From the NCBI GenBank assembly GCA_964511625.1, contig CAZEJG010000021.1:1-64000 (forward strand): 64,000 nucleotides of DNA, given 5' to 3'. The stretch comes from Pseudohoeflea sp964511625. Its GTDB lineage: Bacteria > Pseudomonadota > Alphaproteobacteria > Rhizobiales > Rhizobiaceae. Below the pieces are notes generated by a model. The model saw nothing but the letters and a program-made list of their open reading frames with translations, did no database searches and had not been told where the DNA came from. The position numbers were made by a program, and so were the translations under genes. Shown here piece after piece: positions 1 to 8,620 of this stretch (the stretch's first letter is position 1; each line of letters opens with the position of its first letter).

Positions 1-54
<54 letters not shown>

Positions 55-83
55 ATTCAAAACAGCTTCTCAAAATGACAAAA

Positions 84-113
84 GCCCCGTGCGCACCCCG
101 CCGGGGCCATTTT
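84..113 (+). terminator. Probable Rho-independent terminator after the tRNA
   Basis: GCCCCG (84-89) pairs with CGGGGC (102-107), with a 12-base loop, an A-run on the left and CATTTT on the right. It lies about 30 bases downstream of the tRNA CCA, the expected place for the end of an rRNA/tRNA transcript. The T-tract is short. Confidence 0.5.
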
Positions 114-332
114 GCGTTCGGGACGCATAACGCTCATAACCTCAAATCCGCCCGGCAATTGCTCCGTAATTCTGAGACCAGCGCGAGTTGCTCAACGTCC
201 GCGCGCCCCGCGCAAACTTTCGTTGATTGCAAGATGGCTGGACTGGACATGCTTGCCAGCAGGCCGGGTGCGGTTGTCGGCATCCTTGCCCTGCTCGACG
301 AAAACGCCCACAGGCCGTAGTCGCGGGGGGCT
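114..332. other. Intergenic, no gene recognised
   Basis: Between the tRNA terminator and the end of the minus-strand oxidoreductase I see no convincing coding frame, RNA or repeat. The short open frames here lack a ribosome binding site and recognisable protein sequence. Confidence 0.5.
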
Positions 333-1328
333 CTATGTTGTGGCCGGCTGTTCTCGTGCGATGCTGTCAGCCAGATCGAGAGCGCTGAGCACGGTGTCCT
401 CGACGCGACTGCCAGCGGTCCAGTCGCCGGTTGCGGCCAGCTGCAGGAAGGGGTCAAGATAGGGTCTGCTGTCCGGCTGCGGCAAGCGACGGGCCGAGGC
501 CCAGCGATGGGTGGCCCGGAACTCCGCCAGATCGGGATCGATACCGGTCGCTTGATGGAGGGCCTGGGCCAATTCGACGCCAAGCGCTTCGATATCCTGA
601 CCGAGGTGTGTCGTTGCCCATTCGCTTGTGGAGTGAACGACCAGCGTCGTGCCGGAGGTGTCTCGACCCGGCTTGGTCGAATTGACCCCGATCCAGTCTA
701 TGGGCGATGCCGAAACCCGCGCGGCGATCCAGGGCAGGTCCAAAGGTTCGGCAAAACCGAGCATCAGGGCGTAGCATGGCGCCATCCTGGCCGAGCGCAG
801 CGCGCCCTCACCTGGAGCGTCGCCGCCAAAAAGAGCCACGGTCTGGTGAGCGGTCGTGGTCGATACGACCCAGTCAAAAAGGCCATGATCGGTTCCGTCG
901 CTGGCGACAAGACGCCAACCCTGGCGCGTCCGTCCGGCGAGCGGGGCAATCTCGACACCCAGCCGGACGTCGAGGCCGTCTGCCAGTGCCTTGACGGCAC
1001 TGTTCATGGTGGGAACGCCAACCAGATGGCGGTCGCGCGGTTCGGCAAGGCCGACTGTCACGCCGTCGGCGATGCGGGCGATGGAGCCGGTCCATGGCGC
1101 GACCGCACCTGCGGCCATGGCGGGCGCCAGAAGCGCGGCAAACGCCGGGTCGCGTACCGTGAAATATTGCGCCCCGTGATCGAAGCTGAAGCCAGGGGTG
1201 CGGCGTGAGGCCATGCGACCGCCAATGCCGCGCCCCTTTTCAAAGACCACCACGTCATGGCTGGAGGCCAGGCGAGAGGCGAGCGCAATGCCGCCGATGC
1301 CAGCACCGATGACCGCGATGCGGGTCAT
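333..1328 (-). CDS. NAD(P)/FAD-dependent oxidoreductase (amine-oxidase-like)
   Basis: 331-aa cytosolic flavoprotein. The N-terminus has the dinucleotide-binding signature VIGAGIGG (residues 5-12), followed by EKGRGIGGRMASRR, the FAD-ribityl segment of the renalase/amine-oxidase-like group, and FDHGAQYF. It resembles the predicted NAD/FAD oxidoreductases often found beside photolyase or cryptochrome genes; the substrate is unknown. The start chosen is the ATG at 1328. It overlaps the stop of the upstream DUF3429 gene in an ATGA arrangement, so the two are translationally coupled. It is the last gene of a four-gene minus-strand unit. No truncation is seen. Confidence 0.8.
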   Translation of the reverse strand: MTRIAVIGAGIGGIALASRLASSHDVVVFEKGRGIGGRMASRRTPGFSFDHGAQYFTVRDPAFAALLAPAMAAGAVAPWTGSIARIADGVTVGLAEPRDRHLVGVPTMNSAVKALADGLDVRLGVEIAPLAGRTRQGWRLVASDGTDHGLFDWVVSTTTAHQTVALFGGDAPGEGALRSARMAPCYALMLGFAEPLDLPWIAARVSASPIDWIGVNSTKPGRDTSGTTLVVHSTSEWATTHLGQDIEALGVELAQALHQATGIDPDLAEFRATHRWASARRLPQPDSRPYLDPFLQLAATGDWTAGSRVEDTVLSALDLADSIAREQPATT

Positions 1329-1762
1329 GATGCCAACAGGCTCCACAAGACGAGGCCCAAGCCGAGCCCGATGCTGGCATTGCGCCGAACGGGCCAGAAC
1401 CAGGGCTGCAGCACCCCTGCCGTCAACAGATGCCGATCGACAAGCGACAGAAGGGCCAGCACGAGTGCCAGGCCGACGCCGGCGACAGGAACCGACCAGA
1501 ATGACATAAGCACCATGGCCCAGGCAGCCAAGGCCCCTGCATTGCTGGTCAGAAGCAGGTTGACTGGAACCGGCCCAGCCGGACGCAGGTAGATGCCCCA
1601 ATGCACGCCGCAAACGAAGCTGGCAATGATCGCACCATAGGAGATGGAAGCAAAAGCTGCCCAGGCTGGTGCAAGGGTGAAATGCAGTGCCAGAAACAGC
1701 CAGGGCGGCAGGATGCCGGCATAGGCGAGATAGCGCGCAAGCCGCGTTTGATCCTCAGTCAT
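1325..1762 (-). CDS. DUF3429 family inner-membrane protein
   Basis: 145 aa with about four or five hydrophobic segments (for example GILPPWLFLALHF near residue 15 and a C-terminal LGLGLVLWSLLAS), and the VCGVHWGIYL and LLLTSNAGALAAW stretches typical of DUF3429. This is a small integral membrane protein of unknown function. It overlaps the following oxidoreductase gene by four bases and follows the DUF2256 gene by 46 bases, so one transcript is likely. In alphaproteobacteria this family often sits in light- or DNA-repair-associated clusters, but nothing in the protein itself gives a reaction. Confidence 0.75.
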   Translation of the reverse strand: MTEDQTRLARYLAYAGILPPWLFLALHFTLAPAWAAFASISYGAIIASFVCGVHWGIYLRPAGPVPVNLLLTSNAGALAAWAMVLMSFWSVPVAGVGLALVLALLSLVDRHLLTAGVLQPWFWPVRRNASIGLGLGLVLWSLLAS

Positions 1763-1808
1763 TGAAGTCGTCCATTCTTTAGCCAGAATATTGGCGGGAT
1801 AGCTTCGG

Positions 1809-1961
1809 TCATGGTTTGCCCCCACGCTTTGTCCGGCAGGCATCCGAGCAATATTTGACCTCCTCCCACACCTTCGACCATTTCTTGCGCCAGGCGAACG
1901 GCCGGTTACAAGTTGCACAGGTTTTGACGGGCAGATCCCGCTTTTCGATACGCTTTGCCAT
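1809..1961 (-). CDS. DUF2256 small zinc-ribbon-like protein
   Basis: 50-residue basic protein with four cysteines in a CxxC...CxxxC pattern (C15, C18, C37, C41), likely binding one zinc. The sequence between them (NRPFAWRKKWSKVWEEVKYC) matches the DUF2256 family. DUF2256 also occurs next to or fused to cryptochrome/photolyase-related proteins. The start is the ATG at 1961; the frame stays open upstream but overlaps the DUF427 gene without a second good ribosome binding site. Its upstream neighbour DUF427 ends 28 bases before it, consistent with an operon. Exact role unknown. Confidence 0.85.
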   Translation of the reverse strand: MAKRIEKRDLPVKTCATCNRPFAWRKKWSKVWEEVKYCSDACRTKRGGKP

Positions 1962-1989
1962 TGCCCGGACCTCCCCATTACTGTGTCGT

Positions 1990-2487
1990 TCACCAGCCCA
2001 TGGAGCCGGGTTCGCCCTTGAACGGACCGACAATCCCGGTGGTGATCCAGCCGCCGTAAAAGCCGCCCGGCTGCGGCGTCACGGTCTCTCCGTCGACACT
2101 GCAGTGATCCATGAGGCCAGCGTAGAAGGCACAAAAACCGGCTATCGCCGCAAAGGCGGCTGTGGGCGTTTGATAGCGCCAGGCGGCACGCGCCGCGATT
2201 CTGCCGTTTGCGGTCACATCGAAATAGTCCGCGCGGCCTTTCCATTCGCAGATGCTTGACCCTGCAGCCGACCGCAGGACGCCAGGGGCCACAAAGGCGG
2301 GCGCGATGTAATAGACGGGCGGATGACTGGTTTCGAGAACCCTGAAACAGTCGGGTGCGTCGACGATGCGCATGCCTGCAAAGCTGATTTCGATGCGCTT
2401 GCGAACGGGTTCGAGGCGCGGCGGACGTGGATAGTCCCAGACGCTCTCCTGGCCGTCGACTGGCCTGATCGGGGTTGGCGTGTTCAC
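1990..2487 (-). CDS. DUF427 domain protein
   Basis: 165 aa. It contains the family's hallmark stretch VWDYPRPPRLEP followed by ETSHPPVYYIAP and CEWKGRADYFDV, so the DUF427 fold covers nearly the whole chain. No signal peptide or membrane segment is seen. The start is a GTG at 2487 preceded by AAGGAA at suitable spacing. It is first in a minus-strand unit with DUF2256, DUF3429 and the FAD oxidoreductase. The biochemical function is not established; the genomic association with photoreactivation genes is known for this set, but no photolyase is present in the window. Confidence 0.85.
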   Translation of the reverse strand: MNTPTPIRPVDGQESVWDYPRPPRLEPVRKRIEISFAGMRIVDAPDCFRVLETSHPPVYYIAPAFVAPGVLRSAAGSSICEWKGRADYFDVTANGRIAARAAWRYQTPTAAFAAIAGFCAFYAGLMDHCSVDGETVTPQPGGFYGGWITTGIVGPFKGEPGSMGW

Positions 2488-2795
2488 CTGCTGATTCCTT
2501 CAACCGATGACGGCTTTGGCTCGGCCATCTGATGTCCTTTACGGACCGGTGAACGTGTTGGACCTCTCCAGCTTCGTGAATGATGTTGCGAGGTCGCACT
2601 TTGCCCGCGCGCGCCTGTAGCCTGACCTCACAGGGTCGTTCGGTTTTCGTCTCAGTGCATGATCGGCTTTTCGGTTCATGTCTGGGCAGATGGAGGCGTC
2701 GATCCAGGGCCGGTGTGACGCACCGATCGTTCCGGTCGGGCAGCGAGCCGCAATTCTCTCTGACGATCGTTCTTCTCGATCGAGTCGATGTTCGG
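2488..2795. other. Intergenic region between two minus-strand units
   Basis: 308 bases between the end of the cyclase gene and the start of the DUF427 gene. It must hold the DUF427-operon promoter and the end of the TRAP/cyclase transcript. I see no clean terminator hairpin, operator palindrome or convincing small gene. Confidence 0.4.
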
Positions 2796-3467
2796 TCAGT
2801 CTCCCTCGGTCCAGGCGACCACGCGTGCCGGAGCGCCGTCGGAGCCGGGAATGCGGATCGGCAGGGCGCAAAGGAAGACGTGCTTCGTGGTGATCGCCTG
2901 CGTGCCGACCAGATACTCGATGAGTGTCACACCATTGCGCAGAAGGATGTCGTGAGTGACATGCTCTTCCATGGGCCGCATCTCGCCGTCGAGAACGCGG
3001 CGAATGGTCCAGTCCTGAGGAAAGTCGAAAGCGACGGCGGTCGGCTTGCGGTCGAGAAGCCAGCGACAGGCACTGGCCGACATCCAGGGCGCCTCACGCC
3101 AGAATGCCTCCGTGCGCCAGTCGCGCTGCATATCCCAGCAGGTGCGAAACAGCGCGATCTGGCCTTCCTGCAGATGGCTGGCCGCGCGCTCGAGATGCGC
3201 CTCGGTTATTTCCTCATCGGGAGAGATGTCGCTCAGGTCGATCACGGCTGCCCTGCCGACAACGCGCGACAGGTCGAGATCGTCGAGCGTCGGCCCCCCC
3301 GGTACCATGTGGCTCGGTGCGTCCATATGGGTAAAGCCGTGGCAGGTGGTGCCGATGGTGGTCGCTTCGAACAGGTCGCCCCTGGTGAAATCGCCCTTGC
3401 GTCCACGATCGACGGCCCAGCGGAAGTGCCCTTCCTCGACGGGCATCGAGAGGTCCATGATGCGCAT
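2796..3467 (-). CDS. Cyclase/kynurenine-formamidase family metal hydrolase
   Basis: 223 aa of the PF04199 cyclase family. The metal-binding motif HGFTHMDAPSH is present around residues 44-54 and a second histidine region EEHVTHDILL near the C-terminal third. Family members hydrolyse N-formyl-kynurenine, cyclic imides or lactone-like substrates using a divalent metal. The specificity here is not readable. It starts three bases after the stop of the TRAP large permease and is the last gene of a dctP-dctQ-dctM-cyclase unit, so it probably acts on the imported acid or its lactone. The ATG at 3467 is used; an ATG three codons later is possible. Confidence 0.75.
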   Translation of the reverse strand: MRIMDLSMPVEEGHFRWAVDRGRKGDFTRGDLFEATTIGTTCHGFTHMDAPSHMVPGGPTLDDLDLSRVVGRAAVIDLSDISPDEEITEAHLERAASHLQEGQIALFRTCWDMQRDWRTEAFWREAPWMSASACRWLLDRKPTAVAFDFPQDWTIRRVLDGEMRPMEEHVTHDILLRNGVTLIEYLVGTQAITTKHVFLCALPIRIPGSDGAPARVVAWTEGD

Positions 3468-3470
3468 TGG

Positions 3471-4757
3471 TCAGCCTCCACTGTAAAGCGCGGGCAGGGT
3501 GGTCACCACTGCCGGGAATATGAGGCAGATCAGGAGGGCGGCGACGAGCGCGCCCAGGAACGGCATGCTTTCGCGGATCACCACCTCCGGCTTCTCCTTG
3601 GCAATATAGGCCGAGAGATAGATCAGGTAACCGACCGGCGGCGTCGTCAGGCCGATCATCAGGTTCAGAACCACGAGCACCCCGAAATGGATCGGATCGA
3701 TACCGATTTCGGTCATCGTCGGCAGGAACACCGGAACGATGATGACGAGGCCTGCCAGCGGGTCCATGAAGAGACCGATGACGAGGGTGAAGATCATCAC
3801 GAGAACCAGCACCCAGAAGGGATCGCGTGTCACCGAGAAGATCATCTCCGAGGCCGTCTTGGAAATCTGCAGGTCGGCGACGATCCAGGCGAAGATGGTC
3901 GATGCACCGACGATGACGAGAACCGTCGACGTCCCCTTTGCCGCGTCCACGAGCGCGATTGCGCAATCCTTCCAGCTCAGTTCCCTGAACCAGAACTTTC
4001 CGACCAGAAAGGCATAGGCGCAAGCTACGGCACCGGCTTCGGTGGCCGTCATGATGCCGCCGAGAATGCCGCCGAGGATGATGATAGGGGTCAGAAGGGC
4101 CGCGGTCGCACCGAGGCCGGCGCGGAAGATGGCGCGGAAACCGGTCCATTCAGAGGCCGGGTAGGCCCGGCGGCGGGCAATCACGTAAACCACCACCATC
4201 AGGCAGAGACCGACGACGAGGCCGGGAACAATGCCCGCGAGGAACATCTCGCCGACCGACTGCTGGGCCAGGACCGCGTAGACGATCATCGGGATGGAGG
4301 GCGGGATGATCGGGCCGATGACGCTCGAGGTCTGGGTGATGGCCGCTGCAAAGCCGCGCGAGAAGCCGGCCTTTTCCATCGCCGGGATCAGCACCGAGCC
4401 GACGGCGGCCGTGTCGGCGACCGCGGAACCCGAGATGCCGGAGAAAAAGATGGAGGACACGACGTTGACGTGGCCGAGACCGCCGCGGACGTGGCCCACG
4501 CAGGCGGCGGCGAAGTCGATGATGCGGCGGGTCACGCCGCCGCGGTTCATCAATTCGCCGGCGAGGAAAAAGAAGCCGACGGCAAGGAGAAGAAAGCTGT
4601 CGATGCCCGAGAGAAAGAGCTGGGTGACGACCTCGAGCGGTATGCCGGGACGGTAGACGAGAAGGGTCGCCGTCGAGGCGATCAGGATGGCGAAAACCAG
4701 GTTGATGCCGAGAAGGGCGGCGACCAGCATCACGCCGATCAGGATGAGGACTTCCAT
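3471..4757 (-). CDS. TRAP transporter large permease (DctM family)
   Basis: 428-aa inner-membrane permease with many hydrophobic helices. Family signatures are GISGSAVADTAAVGSVLIP (about residues 108-126), PPSIPMIVYAV and LTTPPVGYLIYL. It carries out sodium-coupled uptake of an organic acid delivered by the DctP protein. Its ATG overlaps the stop of the small permease by one base (TGATG), so translation is coupled. Length is normal for DctM. The cyclase gene follows at three bases. The substrate is likely a sugar acid or related carboxylate, judged from the neighbouring dehydratase and lactonase genes. Confidence 0.92.
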   Translation of the reverse strand: MEVLILIGVMLVAALLGINLVFAILIASTATLLVYRPGIPLEVVTQLFLSGIDSFLLLAVGFFFLAGELMNRGGVTRRIIDFAAACVGHVRGGLGHVNVVSSIFFSGISGSAVADTAAVGSVLIPAMEKAGFSRGFAAAITQTSSVIGPIIPPSIPMIVYAVLAQQSVGEMFLAGIVPGLVVGLCLMVVVYVIARRRAYPASEWTGFRAIFRAGLGATAALLTPIIILGGILGGIMTATEAGAVACAYAFLVGKFWFRELSWKDCAIALVDAAKGTSTVLVIVGASTIFAWIVADLQISKTASEMIFSVTRDPFWVLVLVMIFTLVIGLFMDPLAGLVIIVPVFLPTMTEIGIDPIHFGVLVVLNLMIGLTTPPVGYLIYLSAYIAKEKPEVVIRESMPFLGALVAALLICLIFPAVVTTLPALYSGG

Positions 4758-5209
4758 CAGTCGTTATCTCCCTCACCGCTGACGAATGCGCGATAGAGCA
4801 TGGCAACGGCCCAGAGCGCGCCGCCGACGATGGCGGCGGCGAAGTACCACGACTTGGACAAGTCGATGGTGGTGTAGCGATCGAAGGCGAACATCGTCTG
4901 CAGCTTCCAGCCGCCATAGATGACGAGGCCGAGCGTCAGGGCGCCGCAGACCGCAGCGATCCGGTCGAAAGCTCTCTTGAAGCGCGGCGTATCGGCAATC
5001 AGGCCGATACGCATGTGCTGGGCTCCTGCTGCCGCGATCATCAGGAGCCAGACATAGAGAAGCCGGTTGAGTTCTTCCGACCAGATCAGCGACGTGTTGA
5101 GGATGTAACGTGAAAACACCTGAGCCAGTGTGATCAGGGTGACGGCGAGCATCAGTCCGCCGGTTGCGACGCGCCATATGCGCGTCGCGATTTTCTGAAA
5201 CCGGTCCAT
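4757..5209 (-). CDS. TRAP transporter small permease (DctQ family)
   Basis: 150 aa with four predicted membrane helices and the DctQ signature SRYILNTSLIWSEELNRLLYVW around residues 33-54 (conserved Trp-Ser-Glu-Glu). It pairs with the adjacent DctM and DctP. The ATG at 5209 is preferred over an upstream GTG at 5227 because GAGGGG lies at good distance before it; the GTG would begin right after the dctP stop codon. It is the middle gene of the three-component importer. Confidence 0.88.
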   Translation of the reverse strand: MDRFQKIATRIWRVATGGLMLAVTLITLAQVFSRYILNTSLIWSEELNRLLYVWLLMIAAAGAQHMRIGLIADTPRFKRAFDRIAAVCGALTLGLVIYGGWKLQTMFAFDRYTTIDLSKSWYFAAAIVGGALWAVAMLYRAFVSGEGDND

Positions 5210-5227
5210 GTGTTTCCAGCCCCTCAC

Positions 5228-6217
5228 TTAGTTGGTGGCCGTCGCATCGATCTTCTTGAGAAGATCGTCGCCGAATTTCTCGACATAGGCGGCGCGGGTC
5301 TTTTCTGCCACTGCATCGCGGAAGGCTGCGACGTCCGGATTTTCCTCGACTTCCATGCCGGCATCCTTCATCGCCTGAAGGCTGCTTGCGGATTCTTCGG
5401 CATTGAGCTTGCGCTCATAAGCGGCAGCTTCCAGAGCTGCAGTCTTGATTGCTTCCTGCTGTTCCGCCGAAAGGCGCGAGAAGCGGCCGAAATTCATGAC
5501 CAGCGGCGCCGCCGTATATGCGTGATGGGTCAAGGAGAGGTATTTCTGCACCTCGTAGATCTTAGAGGCGTAGATGTGGTTCACCGGGTTTTCCTGACCG
5601 TCGATCGTGCCGGTCTGCAGGGCCGAGTACACTTCGGCGAAAGGCATCGGCACGGGATTGGCACCCAGCAGTTCGAACGCCTCGATGTGGGCGGGGTTGG
5701 GCGTGGTCCGGATCTTGAGACCCTCCATGTCGGCCGGTTCCTTTACCGCACGGACGTTGTTGGTCAGGTCGCGGAAACCGATTTCCCAGAAAGCCAGACC
5801 CTGAAGATTGGACTGGTTGAGGGAATCCATCAGTCCCTTGCCGACTTCGCCGTCCATGACCTGGTAGGCCTGTTCGGCAGACTGGAAGAGGAACGGCAGG
5901 TCGAGGACGTTCACCTGCGGGGCAAAGGCCGTGAAATAGGGATTGCCGACGAGCACGAGATCGATCGTGCCGAGACGGGCGCCCTGCAGCATGGTCTGGG
6001 AGTTGCCGAGCTCACCCGACGGGTGAATGGAGATTTCGAGTTCGCCCTTGGTGAGTTCCTCGACGCGCGACTTGAAGAGTTCGGCGGCCTTGTGTGCGGT
6101 GTCGCCGGTCGCGGCGTAGTGACCGAAGCGCAGCGTCTCGGCGGCCTGACCGATAACCGGGCTGGTGGCTACGACTGTCGCCGCTACAGCGGCCTTGATA
6201 AGGGTTCTTCTGAGCAT
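5228..6217 (-). CDS. TRAP transporter periplasmic substrate-binding protein (DctP)
   Basis: 329 aa with a Sec signal peptide (MLRRTLIKAAVAATVVATSP..., probable cleavage after GQAAE). The mature protein carries the DctP landmarks SGELGNSQTMLQGARLGTIDL, NNVRAVKEPADMEGLKIRT (the conserved carboxylate-binding Arg is in this region) and ALQTGTIDGQENP. It binds a carboxylated ligand in the periplasm and hands it to DctQM. Of the seven binding-protein genes in the window it is the only one without an intercistronic hairpin after it. It follows the amidohydrolase gene by 25 bases, so it may belong to the same long minus-strand transcript. Confidence 0.93.
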   Translation of the reverse strand: MLRRTLIKAAVAATVVATSPVIGQAAETLRFGHYAATGDTAHKAAELFKSRVEELTKGELEISIHPSGELGNSQTMLQGARLGTIDLVLVGNPYFTAFAPQVNVLDLPFLFQSAEQAYQVMDGEVGKGLMDSLNQSNLQGLAFWEIGFRDLTNNVRAVKEPADMEGLKIRTTPNPAHIEAFELLGANPVPMPFAEVYSALQTGTIDGQENPVNHIYASKIYEVQKYLSLTHHAYTAAPLVMNFGRFSRLSAEQQEAIKTAALEAAAYERKLNAEESASSLQAMKDAGMEVEENPDVAAFRDAVAEKTRAAYVEKFGDDLLKKIDATATN

Positions 6218-6242
6218 TTGGGTTTCCTCCCTGAATTAGCTC

Positions 6243-7139
6243 TCATTCATCGGGTGTGAGGGGAAGGCCGTAGACATTTGCGGCCGTCGTCCGGAAAAGT
6301 GCCGTCCGGTCGGTTTCGGGGTCGGCGCGTGTCACTGCGTCGAAGCCGGAGAAGATCGTGTCGAAGGAGCCGCACAGCCCGTCGACGGGGAAATTGGAGG
6401 CGAACATGGCCCGATCCGCGCCGAACGTATCGATGCAGAAGCGAATGATGTCGCGATTGTCGTCAATCGACCAAGGGCGGCCGGGAAGCCCGATACCGGA
6501 AATCTTCACCCGTGCCTGCGGCAGGGCCGCGAAGTCGGTCATCGCCTTGCGCCAGTCCGCCAGGGCTTCAGGCGAGCGATCCGAAGGCAAGCCTGCATGG
6601 TTGAGGACGATCAGCGTGTCGGGCGCGAGGGTCGCCATCTCTATCGCTTCGTGCAGGTGCCACCACGGCGTCTGAAGGTCGAAGATCAGTCCGTGGTCGG
6701 CGACGCGTCTGAAGCCGTCGCGATAGGCAGGATCGGTCATGCCCCCGGGCTCACCGCCGGGAGCGGCATTGGCGCGCGGCTTGTGGCGGACGGATCGGAC
6801 GATCGGCAGTCCGTCGTAGACCCGGAGCACGTCTTCGAGATTGTCCTGATCGAGCCAGGCCTGAGCGACATGAGCTGCGGGACGACCGGTCTCGTCATGG
6901 ATCCGCTGCATCCAGACAGCCTCGCCGGTCGGATCCGCGGGATTCCATTCGCCCTCCATCGTGACTGTTGCGAAGACTTCCCAGCCCGTGCTTGCGGCAT
7001 CATATTCCGCGACCATGAAGCGGCCGCGGATCGACGAATAGTCGCCATAGCGGAACGGGATCATGGGTTCGTCGCGGAGCCAGGGATGATAGTTGGCGGC
7101 CGGATCCCAGTAGTGATGGTGGGCGTCGATGATTTTCAT
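6243..7139 (-). CDS. Amidohydrolase family protein, sugar-lactonase-like (COG3618)
   Basis: 298-aa TIM-barrel metal hydrolase. The N-terminal motif DAHHHYWDP (residues 5-13) is typical of the L-fuconolactonase / L-rhamnono-lactonase / 2-pyrone-4,6-dicarboxylate lactonase group. A further His occurs in VLNHAG, and the catalytic Asp lies in FASNFPVDG. It probably opens a sugar lactone to the aldonic acid used by the dehydratase encoded at 12870-14048. The ATG overlaps the TctA stop by four bases (ATGA), so it is translated together with the TctABC permease. The exact sugar is not visible. Confidence 0.8.
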   Translation of the reverse strand: MKIIDAHHHYWDPAANYHPWLRDEPMIPFRYGDYSSIRGRFMVAEYDAASTGWEVFATVTMEGEWNPADPTGEAVWMQRIHDETGRPAAHVAQAWLDQDNLEDVLRVYDGLPIVRSVRHKPRANAAPGGEPGGMTDPAYRDGFRRVADHGLIFDLQTPWWHLHEAIEMATLAPDTLIVLNHAGLPSDRSPEALADWRKAMTDFAALPQARVKISGIGLPGRPWSIDDNRDIIRFCIDTFGADRAMFASNFPVDGLCGSFDTIFSGFDAVTRADPETDRTALFRTTAANVYGLPLTPDE

Positions 7140-8620
7140 GCGCTCTCCGCTTGAGGCTTGCGCAGGAATTTGAGCACCGGAACCAGCCACATGAGGATGA
7201 CGACCACACCGAGCATTGCCGCGACGGGACGGGAGAAGAAGATCGTCAGGTCACCACCGGACTTCAGCATCGAGGTGACGAAGTTGAATTCCAGCATGCC
7301 GCCGAGGACGATGCCGAGGATCGCCGGCGCCAACGGGATGCCGTTTTCCTCGAACAGCCAGCCGATCACGCCGAAGGCGAGCATGGTGAGCACGCCGAAT
7401 GCGGAATTGTTGATCGCGAAACTGCCGACGATGCAGCAGGCGAGAACCACCGGCGCGAAATAGCAGGGCTTGAGGCGCAGGAGGTTGCGCGAGAGCTTGA
7501 TGATTGCCCAGCCGAACGGGATGAGCAGAAGATTGGCGAGCAGGAAGGCGATGAAGATCGCATAGACCAGCTCCGGCGACTTGACGAAGATGATCGGTCC
7601 GGGCTCTAGGCCCTTGAGATAGAGCACACCGATGACGATCGCGGTGATACTGTCACCGGGAATGCCGAAAACGAGCGTGGGGACCCATGCGCCCGACAGC
7701 GCCCCGTTGTTGGCCGCACCGGCCTCGATCAGGCCTTCGTCATGGCCTGTTCCGAATTTTTCGGGCGTCTTCGAGCGGCGCTTGGCAACGGCATAGGCGA
7801 CCCATGCGGCGATATCCGCGCCTGCGCCGGGAAGCGCGCCGATGAGCGAACCGGTGATGCTGCCGCGTGCCAGGTTCCTCCAGCGCTCGCGCAACTGGGT
7901 GCCGAGGCCCGGGAAAATCGGTCCCATCACCGGCGGCTCCTGCTTGAGCGCATGGGAGGTGATGTTCCTGAAGACTTCCGGAAGCGCGAACATGCCGATC
8001 ATGGCGGGGATGAAGCTTACCCCGCCCATCAATTCGATCGAGCCGAAGGTAAAGCGCGGCTGACCGGCGACGGAATCGATCCCGATCGAGGCGACCCAGA
8101 GGCCGAAAAGCAGTGACAGCAATCCCTTGACCGCCGAGCCGGTGGAGATGATTGCGGCGCAGCTCAGTCCGAGGAGCGCCAGCCAGAAATATTCGACGGA
8201 GGAGAAGTTGGTGGCAAAGCGCGCCAGAACGGGGGCCGCGCACATCAGCAGGATAACACCGACGACGCCGCCGATGCAGGCTGAAGCCATGGAGAGGCCG
8301 AGCGCGCGCTCGGGCCTGCCGGCGCGTGACATCGCGTAGCCGTCTTCCACGTAGGCGGCCGAAGCCGGGGTGCCCGGAATGCGCAAGAGCGTGCCGGGAA
8401 TATCGCCGGCAAAGATCGCCATGGCCGCAAGGGCGGCGATCGCCGAGATTGCGGGGACAGGATCCATGAAGAAGGTGATGGGAACCAGAAGCGCCACTCC
8501 CATCACGGCGGTCAGTCCCGGAATGGCGCCGATGACGATGCCGAGAAGGCTCGCGACCAGGATCGTCGCCAGGACGTTCGGCTGTGCGACGAGGGAGAGC
8601 GCATCGAGAAGGACGGTCAC
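7136..8620 (-). CDS. Tripartite tricarboxylate transporter large permease (TctA)
   Basis: 494 aa and strongly hydrophobic, with the TctA signatures GAIPGLTAVMGVALLVPITF near residue 32, GDIPGTLLRIPGTPASAAYVEDGYA and LPGAGADIAAWVAYAVAKR. It is the large membrane subunit for secondary uptake of a carboxylate presented by the TctC protein. The start overlaps the TctB stop by four bases. With TctB and TctC it forms a complete importer lying between the sugar-acid enzymes and the lactonase. Confidence 0.93.
   Translation of the reverse strand: MTVLLDALSLVAQPNVLATILVASLLGIVIGAIPGLTAVMGVALLVPITFFMDPVPAISAIAALAAMAIFAGDIPGTLLRIPGTPASAAYVEDGYAMSRAGRPERALGLSMASACIGGVVGVILLMCAAPVLARFATNFSSVEYFWLALLGLSCAAIISTGSAVKGLLSLLFGLWVASIGIDSVAGQPRFTFGSIELMGGVSFIPAMIGMFALPEVFRNITSHALKQEPPVMGPIFPGLGTQLRERWRNLARGSITGSLIGALPGAGADIAAWVAYAVAKRRSKTPEKFGTGHDEGLIEAGAANNGALSGAWVPTLVFGIPGDSITAIVIGVLYLKGLEPGPIIFVKSPELVYAIFIAFLLANLLLIPFGWAIIKLSRNLLRLKPCYFAPVVLACCIVGSFAINNSAFGVLTMLAFGVIGWLFEENGIPLAPAILGIVLGGMLEFNFVTSMLKSGGDLTIFFSRPVAAMLGVVVILMWLVPVLKFLRKPQAESA

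Noticed and set aside
2580..4796. 738-codon open frame on the plus strand
   Set aside because: It lies antisense to the cyclase, DctM and part of DctQ, and its translation is full of Arg, Asp, His and Gly repeats typical of the reverse strand of GC-rich membrane-protein genes.
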